DNA of 64,000 nucleotides, taken from positions 648,056-712,055 of the forward strand of contig NZ_LMUP01000004.1 in the NCBI RefSeq assembly GCF_009765875.1. Reading direction: 5' to 3'. Source of the DNA: Pedobacter sp. L105. Its GTDB lineage: Bacteria > Bacteroidota > Bacteroidia > Sphingobacteriales > Sphingobacteriaceae. The notes beneath the pieces were generated by a model. The model had not been told where the DNA came from. It made no database searches and worked only from the letters and a program-made list of their open reading frames with translations. The position numbers and the translations under genes were made by a program. Positions 54,527 through 62,916 of this stretch are shown in pieces. The stretch's first letter is position 1. Each line of letters starts with the position of its first letter.

Positions 54527-56251
54527 ATGAGATTGAGCAAATTAATATATATAACCCTTTTCTTACTTTCTGCAGGCACACTGACCAGTAAGGCACAGGA
54601 GAAAAAAACTACAGATAAGAAGCCTGAAAAAACTGAAGAAAAAACGGATGACAAAGCTGTAACGGAAGAAATTGAGGTAGTAAGACCCTACAAACCAATT
54701 TTGGCCGAAGCAGTAAAACTGAGAAGAAGTCCTGATTTAAATGACGTAAAAACCTATAAAGCGCACTTCACTTATAACCTGCCAGACAGAAAGCTGGAAC
54801 TAAACTCAGACATCGATAAGTTATATGCACAGGAAGTAGCAGATGAAAAACAGGCTGAACTAACCAATAACTATGTAAAAGGAGGTTTAGGTTCTGCCAG
54901 TACTATTCTGGGTGAAGCTTATGTAAACCTGGGACGTGATGAAGCTTTGCAGGCGGGTGCCTTTTTCAGGCATTTCAGTCAATCGGGCGATCTGCGCGAT
55001 CAAAAGTTTAACCAGCAGCAGCTAAGCGTTTTCGGACGAAGCATTACGGATAAAGCTGTATTCAGCGGCCGTGTGAATTATGAAAGGAAAGGACTTTATT
55101 TCTATGGTTATGATGAAACCGACCCAACAAGAAATCCTTCACCGGCAAAACAGGCTTTTAACTTTATTGAAGCAGAAGGTGAAGTAGTAAATAAATATAA
55201 TACTGATGAAAACGCGCTAAGTTACGCGGCGAAGATCAACGGTTATGTATGGGGAGATCAATACGATGCCAAAGAAAACTCTGTTGTATTGAATGGTTAT
55301 TTGAATAAAAGGATCAGCGACTTCAATGTAGGCCTCGCTGTATCTACAGAATTTGGTAATACCAAAGATGCTTTAACTACTGTAAATAATAATCTGCTGC
55401 GCTTAAATCCTTACATCAGGTTTCAAACCAATGGTGTAAAGATCACCGCCGGAATCAATTATGTACAGGAATTCGGAACCGTTTCTTCAGGACACTTATT
55501 CCCTGCAGTAACAGCAGATTTCACCCTGATCCCGGATTACTTACAGGTATTCGCAGAAGTTAAGGGTGATGTGATCAGAAATTCAATGAAAGATTTAACG
55601 GATATAAACCCTTTCCTGAACAGCAATATCAATATCAAAAACTCTATTGAAAAAATAAACTTCACAGCAGGTATTAAAGGTACAGGCGGACCAGGTTTCG
55701 GTTATAAAGTAAGTGTATACAGCAAACAGGTTACAGACATGGCTTTGTATGTAAACGACTTCACTGACTTCAACAAATTTGATGTGATCTATGATTTCGG
55801 AAATACTAAAGTATTAGGATTGGAAGGTGAACTTTCCGTACAGGTTAGCGATCAGTTAAAATGGACAGGAAAATTAAACCTGGAAGATTATAAACCTGCA
55901 TCAGAAACTTACAGCTGGTATAAACCTTCGCTGCGCATCAGCTCAAACCTGTTATACAGCATTACAGATAAATTAGGTTTTAATGCTTCTGTAGCTATCC
56001 AGGATGCCAGCAATGCAAAAATTTATACTGCTGCGCCTGCAAGTCCTTACGTGATCCCTAACACGGCTATTGAAACAGATACCACGGTGAAAGGATTTGT
56101 AGATCTGGGCATCGGAGCTACGTATAAGATCAATAAGAAATTCTCTGTATTCGCTAATGCGAATAACCTGTTAAATACTAAATACAGCAGATACCTATAT
56201 TACCAGGCAATTGGTGTAAATGTCTTCGGCGGAGTTTCTTACTCATTCTAA
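54527..56251 (+). CDS. Plug-less TonB-dependent-receptor-type outer-membrane barrel
   Basis: A 574-residue outer-membrane protein. The signal peptide ends LTSKAQE. A Lys/Glu-rich disordered stretch (about 24-50) precedes EVVRPYKPILAEAVKLRRSPDL, then a run of about 16 or more amphipathic strands typical of the TonB-receptor barrel. The last strand ends GVNVFGGVSYSF with the aromatic terminus. No plug domain is visible, because the barrel begins almost immediately. It starts 11 bases after the TPR gene. A T9SS-type or OM-assembly accessory is possible; classic siderophore or sugar uptake is less likely without a plug. Confidence 0.82.
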   Translation: MRLSKLIYITLFLLSAGTLTSKAQEKKTTDKKPEKTEEKTDDKAVTEEIEVVRPYKPILAEAVKLRRSPDLNDVKTYKAHFTYNLPDRKLELNSDIDKLYAQEVADEKQAELTNNYVKGGLGSASTILGEAYVNLGRDEALQAGAFFRHFSQSGDLRDQKFNQQQLSVFGRSITDKAVFSGRVNYERKGLYFYGYDETDPTRNPSPAKQAFNFIEAEGEVVNKYNTDENALSYAAKINGYVWGDQYDAKENSVVLNGYLNKRISDFNVGLAVSTEFGNTKDALTTVNNNLLRLNPYIRFQTNGVKITAGINYVQEFGTVSSGHLFPAVTADFTLIPDYLQVFAEVKGDVIRNSMKDLTDINPFLNSNINIKNSIEKINFTAGIKGTGGPGFGYKVSVYSKQVTDMALYVNDFTDFNKFDVIYDFGNTKVLGLEGELSVQVSDQLKWTGKLNLEDYKPASETYSWYKPSLRISSNLLYSITDKLGFNASVAIQDASNAKIYTAAPASPYVIPNTAIETDTTVKGFVDLGIGATYKINKKFSVFANANNLLNTKYSRYLYYQAIGVNVFGGVSYSF

Positions 56252-56303
56252 GCAAATAAAATTATAATTGGTTGATACAGAATTAAAATTTATTTTTACC
56301 AGA

Positions 56304-57737
56304 ATGGATATCCTCTCTTACCTCTCAGAACTTCTTCAAACCCGTAAAGCAATCGGGATTGCTGGTCTGGGAACACTGTATAAAAAGAAAAAACCTGGAA
56401 GGTATCATGTGGAAACACACTCGTTCATCCCTCCTGGTTATATACTTGATTTTACAACTGAAATTAAAGAAGAGGCATTACTGACAAATTTGATCAGTAA
56501 AGACAGAGGGGTTTCTGCTGATACCGCAAATTATTTTATCGGCGAATTTAGTGCCGCACTGCATCAGCAGCTGAATGATCACCAGGAAGCAAGTCTGGGC
56601 AGTCTTGGGAAATTATATAAAGTTAATGAAGAACTAAAGTTTGAGCCTGCCGACCAGTTAAATTATGGTTTTGACTTTTATGGTCTTCCTCCGATCAAAG
56701 CAGACGCTCCTGCAGCAGAAGAGGCATCCTTTTTAACAGAAGAGCCGGTACAGGAATCTGCTCAGCCAGAAGAAATCATTCTGGAAACAACCGTGGTAGA
56801 AGAGCCCATACACGTTGCTGAAGAAATTATTCCTGAAATCTTACCGGCGGCCGAAGAAGAGGTTGCTACTGAAGAGCCTGTACAAGAGTCTCCTATAACC
56901 GAAGAGGTTCTGCCGGCTGAAGAGACTGTTGAAGAAAAGCCGACTATCGAATCCGTTGTGGCAGATAACGAAAGCCTGGAAGAAAATCCGGGTGATGAGG
57001 AAACGACCAGAACAAATATTCAAAAAGAAGAAGCCAGGTTGCGGGCAGAAATTGAAGCACTCAATTTTTACCGCGCTCAAACAACAGAAGCAAAAGCTTT
57101 TGTTCCTGAGCCAATGGAAACCATCTGGGATTTAAACTCTCCGGAAGCTAAGACAGCGGCAAATAAAGCAACCGAGCCTAAACCAGCTGAGGAAGTTAAA
57201 CCGATCAATGTTTTCCAGCCTGAAGAAGAAATATCAACATCAAGCTCATCTTATATTAAAATTATACTCTGCATTATTATCGTCATACTGATGCTCACTG
57301 CTGCCTATTTTGTAAACCCTCAATGGTTTAAAGGATTGGTCGCTACTACACCTGCTCCGCAGAAAACAGCAAAATCAGGTCAGATCCGGGAAGTTTATCC
57401 TAATCCAGATTCTGCAATAGTTACTGACAGCACTAAAAAAATCACAGACCATACAAAACCAGCAGTAGCACCTATCGTTGAGGCCGAACCTGTGGACACC
57501 ACATCAACTTATGAAATTATTGGTGCCTCCATGCACGATCAGAAAGAAGCTGATAATTTTATCAAGTTAATGGCTAAAAGCGGAATTAAGGCCAAAGTTG
57601 TGACGCATATGGCTGGAAAAAGACTAAAAATCAGCATTGCAACGTTAAAAGATGAGAAGACAGCTAAACTAACGCAGGACAGCTTATCAAAAAAATTAAA
57701 AATACCCGGAATATACATTTACAGAAACAAACAATAA
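56304..57737 (+). CDS. HU-CCDC81 and SPOR domain protein, single-pass
   Basis: A 477-residue protein. Residues 1-115 form an HU/IHF-superfamily domain of the CCDC81 type (MDILSYLSELLQTRKAIGIAGLGTLYKKKK, GSLGKLY). Then comes an acidic, Glu/Pro-rich linker (about 130-310), one membrane helix (about 317-335, YIKIILCIIIVILMLTAAYFV), a periplasmic linker, and a C-terminal SPOR domain (about 405-477, STYEIIGASMHDQKEADNFIKLM) that should bind denuded peptidoglycan. A cytoplasmic HU-like domain tethered to septal peptidoglycan is a Bacteroidota speciality. The start is the ATG at 56304; a TTG 12 codons earlier is not used in my reading. Confidence 0.86.
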   Translation: MDILSYLSELLQTRKAIGIAGLGTLYKKKKPGRYHVETHSFIPPGYILDFTTEIKEEALLTNLISKDRGVSADTANYFIGEFSAALHQQLNDHQEASLGSLGKLYKVNEELKFEPADQLNYGFDFYGLPPIKADAPAAEEASFLTEEPVQESAQPEEIILETTVVEEPIHVAEEIIPEILPAAEEEVATEEPVQESPITEEVLPAEETVEEKPTIESVVADNESLEENPGDEETTRTNIQKEEARLRAEIEALNFYRAQTTEAKAFVPEPMETIWDLNSPEAKTAANKATEPKPAEEVKPINVFQPEEEISTSSSSYIKIILCIIIVILMLTAAYFVNPQWFKGLVATTPAPQKTAKSGQIREVYPNPDSAIVTDSTKKITDHTKPAVAPIVEAEPVDTTSTYEIIGASMHDQKEADNFIKLMAKSGIKAKVVTHMAGKRLKISIATLKDEKTAKLTQDSLSKKLKIPGIYIYRNKQ

Positions 57738-57741
57738 TACT

Positions 57742-58452
57742 ATGATCACATTGCTACAGGTTGCCACAGATACAGTAAAGCAATTAGCTGATACAGCTAA
57801 TGCTGTGAAACAGGGTGTAACTGCTGCTCCTCAGGAAATACATTTTTTTGATCTTTTACTAAAAGGCGGATGGGTAATGATTCCGCTTGGAATCCTTGCT
57901 TTTGCAGGCTTGGTAATTTTTGTTGAGCGTTATATCACCATCAGAAAATCTTCTAAAAACGAAGTCAACCTGATGTTCCAGATCAAACAATATATTCATG
58001 ATGGCAGATTAGAAAATGCAATCACCTTGTGCAGAAATACCAATTCCCCTTTAGGCCGTATGCTGGAGAAAGGATTAAAACGTATCGGACGTCCTATTAA
58101 AGACATCGAGGGTGCAATCGAAAATGTAGGTAAGATCGAGGTATCTAAACTGGAAAAGAACATCAGCATATTGGGAATTATTGCAGGTATCGCTCCCATG
58201 CTGGGATTCGTAGGTACCATTGTTGGGGTAATTACCATTTTCCATGATGTGGCTATAAAAGGTGCTATTGAAATCGGAACAATATCCGGCGGTTTATATA
58301 CTAAAATGATTACTTCAGCAAGTGGTTTAATCGTGGGAATTATCGCTTATGTGCTTTATCATATCCTTAACGCGATGGTAGAAAGAATCATCCTGAAAAT
58401 GGAAACCGATGCACTGGAATTTATTGATCTATTAGAAGAGCCAGGTAAATAA
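57742..58452 (+). CDS. exbB: ExbB/TolQ family proton-channel subunit
   Basis: A 236-residue inner-membrane protein. Three helices are visible: residues about 40-65 (WVMIPLGILAFAGLVIFVERYI), 140-165 (IIAGIAPMLGFVGTIVGVITIF) and 185-210. The APMLGFVGTIVG block is the family's conserved channel region. With ExbD it harvests the proton motive force. It starts four bases after the HU-SPOR gene and overlaps exbD at TAATG, so it is in the same operon and dedicated to this unit. Confidence 0.92.
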   Translation: MITLLQVATDTVKQLADTANAVKQGVTAAPQEIHFFDLLLKGGWVMIPLGILAFAGLVIFVERYITIRKSSKNEVNLMFQIKQYIHDGRLENAITLCRNTNSPLGRMLEKGLKRIGRPIKDIEGAIENVGKIEVSKLEKNISILGIIAGIAPMLGFVGTIVGVITIFHDVAIKGAIEIGTISGGLYTKMITSASGLIVGIIAYVLYHILNAMVERIILKMETDALEFIDLLEEPGK

Positions 58453-58856
58453 TGAATCTACGCAAAAGAACAAATAAAGCAACTGTAGAAGTACATACTT
58501 CTGCACTGAATGACATCATGTTCTTCCTGATGTTATTCTTCCTGCTTGCTTCGGCAGTAGTGAACCCACAGGTAGTTAAATTGCTGCTCCCCCGCTCTGA
58601 GTCGGGACAGCAGTCTTCAGCCCAGAAAACAGTTACGGTATCTATAGATGATAAATTAAAATATTTTGTAGAAAAACAACCTGTAACCCTGGAAAATATG
58701 AAGGCCGCTATCGAACCCTTTCAAAAAGCCTCTCCAGATCTTACACTGGTTTTGTATGTAGCCAGAGGAGTTTCCATCGAAAATACAATGGCTGTATTTG
58801 ATGTAGCCAATCAGCTGAAACTGAAAGTTGTACTTGCAGTAGAACCAAAAAAATAA
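58452..58856 (+). CDS. exbD: ExbD/TolR family protein
   Basis: A 134-residue single-pass protein. The membrane helix ALNDIMFFLMLFFLLAS carries the proton-path Asp21, equivalent to E. coli ExbD Asp25. The periplasmic domain follows (ISIDDKLKYFVEKQPVTLENM and strands near 60-130). One-base overlaps link it to exbB upstream and to the TonB-like gene downstream. Confidence 0.92.
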   Translation: MNLRKRTNKATVEVHTSALNDIMFFLMLFFLLASAVVNPQVVKLLLPRSESGQQSSAQKTVTVSIDDKLKYFVEKQPVTLENMKAAIEPFQKASPDLTLVLYVARGVSIENTMAVFDVANQLKLKVVLAVEPKK

Positions 58857-59671
58857 TGACCCCATATAAAGAGGAAAATAATTACCCTAAAGCAATAGCC
58901 ATATCAACTCTGATACTGGCTGTTCTGCTTGCGTTAAGCTTCTTTATTGCCATAGGTACCTTTAAACCTGCAGAAGAAGCGGGCATGGGCGGCATGGTAG
59001 TTAATTATGGTACCGCTGTGGAAGGAATGGGAAATGATATTACCAGTACAGAAGAACCTTCGGCAGATCCTAATGCAAATCATCAGGCGCCAGATAAGGT
59101 AGTGCCAGAGCAAAAAGTTACACCTACTAAATCTGTTCAAAGTGCTGTTAAAGAAGTAGCCACTCAGAATACGGAAGAAGCTGTAAGTGTCAATACAAAA
59201 AAAACGACTAAACCTTCTACACCAACAGCAGCAACGGTTGATAAACCTGCTAAACCAACAGTAAACCAAAATGCACTTTACAAAGGTAAAGCCAATAAAG
59301 GTACCGGACAGGGTGATGGTACAGGAACAACTCCCGGCAACCAGGGTTCTGTTAATGGGGATCCACTGGCCAATAACTATGGTGCTGGCGGATCAGGATT
59401 TGGCAGTACCCCTATTGCGCTGAGACGTTTTACCAATCTGGTAACCCCTCAGGATGACGGTCAGAAAACAGGGAAGATTGCCGTTAGAATTACGATCAAC
59501 AGAGAAGGAATTGTAGTAGATGCAGTCCCTGGTGTAAAAGGCACTACTTTACAGGATCTCGGACTTTGGGCCAAATGTAAAGAAGCTGTAATGGGAGCAC
59601 GTTTAAACCAATCAGATTCGGCACCAGATCTTCAGGTTGGAGTAGTTGTATTTAACTTTAAAGTGAAATAA
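58856..59671 (+). CDS. TonB-like energy transducer
   Basis: A 271-residue protein with an N-terminal membrane helix (about 13-36, AIAISTLILAVLLALSFFIAIGTF). A long Lys/Pro/Thr/Asn-rich periplasmic spacer follows (about 60-180), and a C-terminal TonB/TolA-like domain (about 190-271) contains GKIAVRITINREGIVVDAV. The spacer is typical of proteins that stretch across the periplasm. The C-terminal domain should contact the barrel or its TPR partner. It overlaps exbD by one base. It is the likely last gene of the operon. Confidence 0.88.
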   Translation: MTPYKEENNYPKAIAISTLILAVLLALSFFIAIGTFKPAEEAGMGGMVVNYGTAVEGMGNDITSTEEPSADPNANHQAPDKVVPEQKVTPTKSVQSAVKEVATQNTEEAVSVNTKKTTKPSTPTAATVDKPAKPTVNQNALYKGKANKGTGQGDGTGTTPGNQGSVNGDPLANNYGAGGSGFGSTPIALRRFTNLVTPQDDGQKTGKIAVRITINREGIVVDAVPGVKGTTLQDLGLWAKCKEAVMGARLNQSDSAPDLQVGVVVFNFKVK

Positions 59672-59700
59672 CGCTTTCAAATACATTCAGAATTAATAGC

Positions 59701-60987
59701 ATGACTTATTCAGAAACGCTGGATTATTTATATCATAAACTGCCCATATTTAACCGTCTTGGCGCAGCTGCGATAAAAGAAGATATTCATAACACGGTAC
59801 TGCTATGCGAAATGCTGGGAAACCCACAGCAAAAATTTAAAACTATTCATGTTGCCGGCACCAATGGTAAAGGTTCTACCTCCCATATGCTGGCTGCTGT
59901 TTTACAAAAAGCAGGGTACAAAACCGGCTTATATACTTCTCCGCACTTAAAAGATTTCAGGGAACGTATACGCGTGAATGGCAAAATGATGCCTGAATCT
60001 TTTGTTGTAGATTTTACTGCCCGGGCAACAGAAATGATAGAAAATATCAGTCCCTCTTTTTTTGAGGTTACCGTAGCGATGGCATTTGAATATTTTGCTG
60101 CTGAAAAAGTTGATGTAGCTGTCATTGAGGTGGGACTGGGAGGAAGACTGGATTCTACCAATATTATTACACCAGAATTATCGGTGATCACCAATATCAG
60201 TTACGACCATACTGATCTGCTGGGTAATACCCTGGAGAAAATTGCCTGGGAAAAGGCAGGTATTATCAAGCCCGGGGTTCCTGTAGTGATAGGAGAAAAA
60301 CAGGAAGAAACAACAGCTGTTTTTTTGAACAAAGCTAAAGAAACATCCAGTGCACTGGTATTTGCCAGCACTGTGCTCAGAATAACTGATACCCATCGTG
60401 AAGGCAGATTATTGGTGACTTCTGTTTATCAAAATGAGACCTGTCTTTTTAAAGATCTGAAACTGGACCTTACCGGTACCTATCAGCTAAAAAACTTACT
60501 GACGGTTATACAAGCTGTCAATACCCTCCGTCAAAATGGTTTCACTATTGGTGATGAAGCCATCCGTGAAGCACTGGAACATACAGTGGAAATTACCGGC
60601 CTGCAAGGCAGGTGGCAAACGCTGGGTGAAAAACCCCTGATCATTGCAGATACCGGACATAATATTGCCGGCATCAAAGAAGTACTTGAAAACATAAACG
60701 CAACTCCCCATGTGCAATTACACCTGGTAATGGGTATGTTGAAGGACAAAGACATCACCAGTGTACTACAGGTGTTACCAAAAAATGCCATTTATTATTT
60801 CTCTCAGCCTGATCTGATAAGGGCAATGCCGGCCAAAGAACTGGCCGAAAAAGCAGGCAAAAATGGTTTACAGGGTGAGGTCTTTGAAACTATTGCTGCA
60901 GCGTTAAAAGCTGCAAAACAACATGCAAATTCGGATGACCTTATTTTCGTGGGTGGAAGTACTTTTGTAGTTGCCGAGGTTCTTTAG
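59701..60987 (+). CDS. folC: Folylpolyglutamate synthase / dihydrofolate synthase
   Basis: A 428-residue Mur-ligase-fold enzyme that adds glutamate to dihydropteroate or folates. The ATP loop is HVAGTNGKGSTSHMLAAVL near residues 50-68. SPHLKDFRERIRVNG and the core VDVAVIEVGLGGRLDSTNIITPELSVITNISYDH are diagnostic. With pabB it represents folate synthesis in this window, though the genes are separated. It starts 29 bases after the TonB-like gene, so it may be read through from that operon. Confidence 0.95.
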   Translation: MTYSETLDYLYHKLPIFNRLGAAAIKEDIHNTVLLCEMLGNPQQKFKTIHVAGTNGKGSTSHMLAAVLQKAGYKTGLYTSPHLKDFRERIRVNGKMMPESFVVDFTARATEMIENISPSFFEVTVAMAFEYFAAEKVDVAVIEVGLGGRLDSTNIITPELSVITNISYDHTDLLGNTLEKIAWEKAGIIKPGVPVVIGEKQEETTAVFLNKAKETSSALVFASTVLRITDTHREGRLLVTSVYQNETCLFKDLKLDLTGTYQLKNLLTVIQAVNTLRQNGFTIGDEAIREALEHTVEITGLQGRWQTLGEKPLIIADTGHNIAGIKEVLENINATPHVQLHLVMGMLKDKDITSVLQVLPKNAIYYFSQPDLIRAMPAKELAEKAGKNGLQGEVFETIAAALKAAKQHANSDDLIFVGGSTFVVAEVL

Positions 60988-61095
60988 ATTTTTCTTTATC
61001 TTGAGCAAAATAATGTAATGATAACATTTACGTGAACTAGCATTCAATTGCAATCGGTAAAATGCGTTTTATTACAGATCAAACCAATACACATA

Positions 61096-62760
61096 ATGAA
61101 ACAAAAGTATTTACTATTTGCGGCACTTTGCTGCATATGCAGCGTTACTCAGGCACAGAAAAAAACAAAAGCTATTACCCCGCCAGCAGCACATTCTGCG
61201 GCTCTCAATCGCCCAAAACTGGTTATCGGCCTGGTGGTCGATCAAATGAGATGGGATTACCTGTACCGCTATTATGACAGGTATTCTGATGGTGGGTTTA
61301 AACGTCTCCTTAACGAAGGTTTCTCCGTAGAAAATACACTCATTCCTTATACGCCCACTTATACTGCTGTTGGTCACTCCTCAATTTATACCGGTTCAGT
61401 CCCTGCTATTACTGGCATCATCGGAAATAACTGGTATGACCCTCAAACCAATAAAGATGTATACTGTACAGATGACAGCACGGTAACCGGAGTAGGTGCC
61501 GACAATGCTGCCGGCAAAATGTCACCAAAAAACCTGCTGAGCACTACCATAACTGATGAATTACGCCTGGCAACAAACTTCCAGGGAAAAGTGATCGGTC
61601 TGTCTTTAAAAGACCGTGGGTCTATCCTCCCAGCCGGCCATACGCCTACCGGCGCTTACTGGTATGACGGTAAAACAGGTAACTGGATCACCAGTACTTA
61701 TTATATGAAACAGCTTCCTTCATGGGTTGAACAATATAACAAACAGAAAATAGCCAATCAGTATTATAATATGGATTGGAATACTTTATATCCTGCGGAT
61801 AGTTATGCACAAAGTACAGCAGATAATAAAGATTATGAAGGTATTACAAATGGAGAGAAATTACCGACTTTCCCGCATTCACTTAAAGGATATGTGGGGA
61901 AAAACTACGATGCGATCAGGAGTACCCCTTACGGAAATACAATTACTTTGGATTTAGCTAAAGAAGCCATTAAAGCTGAGGGGCTGGGTAAAGACAATAT
62001 TACCGATTTCCTGGCTGTTAGCTGTTCTTCTACAGATTATGTGGGTCACCAGTATGGTCCCAATTCTATGGAAGCTGAAGATACTTACCTTCGTCTGGAC
62101 TTAGATCTGGCAAGCTTCTTTGATTATTTAGACAAAACCGTAGGCAAAGGTAATTACCTGGTTTTCCTTTCTGCAGATCACGGAGCAGCACATGTTCCCG
62201 GTTTTATGAAAGAAAACAAGTTACCAGGTGGTGTAGTCAGTAATAAGGGAATTACTGATGGATTAAATACCTATTTAGAAGATAGGTTTAAGGTTAAAAA
62301 ACCAGCCATGATGGCGATGAACAATCAGATCATCTTCGATCACAGAAACCATGATATGCAGAACATTGATTTCACTGCTATGAAAGCTGCTGCAATCGCT
62401 TACCTGAGAACAGTGGACGGAATTGCCGATGCAGTTGATTTAGCAAGAATTTCAGAAAGCACATTACCAGCTATACAAAAAGAAATGATCACCAACGGAT
62501 ATAATGCACGCCTTAGCGGAGACATTTATTTCATCCTGCAGCCAAATCATTTTGATGGTGGTAAAACAGGTACTACACATGGTGCATGGAATCCATATGA
62601 TGCACATATTCCATTGGTTTTTATGGGATGGAACGTGAAGCATGGATCTACTAATAAAACACATTATATGACAGATATCGCAGCAACCCTCGCGGCCATG
62701 CTCCATATCCAGATGCCAAGCGGCTGTGTTGGGGAACCGATTACAGAACTTATAAAATAA
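61096..62760 (+). CDS. pafA: Exported alkaline phosphatase of the PafA/NPP type
   Basis: A 554-residue zinc phosphomonoesterase of the NPP/alkaline phosphatase superfamily. The signal peptide ends SVTQAQ. The nucleophile is Thr90 in PTYTAVGHSSIYTG, Asn111 in GNNWYD, and Lys172 and Arg174 in LKDRGSILPAGH reproduce the phosphate-monoester site of Elizabethkingia PafA. VVDQMRWDYLYRYY holds the first metal Asp and SADHGAAHVPGF later metal ligands. I start at the ATG at 61096, placing the signal peptide at the N-terminus. It ends at a hairpin before icmF. Confidence 0.93.
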   Translation: MKQKYLLFAALCCICSVTQAQKKTKAITPPAAHSAALNRPKLVIGLVVDQMRWDYLYRYYDRYSDGGFKRLLNEGFSVENTLIPYTPTYTAVGHSSIYTGSVPAITGIIGNNWYDPQTNKDVYCTDDSTVTGVGADNAAGKMSPKNLLSTTITDELRLATNFQGKVIGLSLKDRGSILPAGHTPTGAYWYDGKTGNWITSTYYMKQLPSWVEQYNKQKIANQYYNMDWNTLYPADSYAQSTADNKDYEGITNGEKLPTFPHSLKGYVGKNYDAIRSTPYGNTITLDLAKEAIKAEGLGKDNITDFLAVSCSSTDYVGHQYGPNSMEAEDTYLRLDLDLASFFDYLDKTVGKGNYLVFLSADHGAAHVPGFMKENKLPGGVVSNKGITDGLNTYLEDRFKVKKPAMMAMNNQIIFDHRNHDMQNIDFTAMKAAAIAYLRTVDGIADAVDLARISESTLPAIQKEMITNGYNARLSGDIYFILQPNHFDGGKTGTTHGAWNPYDAHIPLVFMGWNVKHGSTNKTHYMTDIAATLAAMLHIQMPSGCVGEPITELIK

Positions 62761-62776
62761 CAGCAAATCAATAGTA

Positions 62777-62833
62777 AAAGCCGTATGATAATTGTCTCCA
62801 CTCTAAATTTTGGAACAATCATTATACGGCTTT
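62777..62833 (+). terminator. Terminator hairpin after pafA
   Basis: AAAGCCGTAT pairs with ATACGGCTTT, with partial pairing extending inward over AT-rich bases and a loop of about 20 bases. Only short T stretches follow. Confidence 0.7.
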
Positions 62834-62916
62834 CTGCATCATCGTCCCGTGCATATATTGTAGCACGCTTCCTGTTTAGTTTTTACTAAATTTACAGACC
62901 AAATATAAATTTACCA

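Noticed and set aside
54527..56251. Classic TonB-dependent nutrient receptor (SusC-like)
   Set aside because: There is no plug domain, no carboxypeptidase-like repeat domain and no SusD partner.
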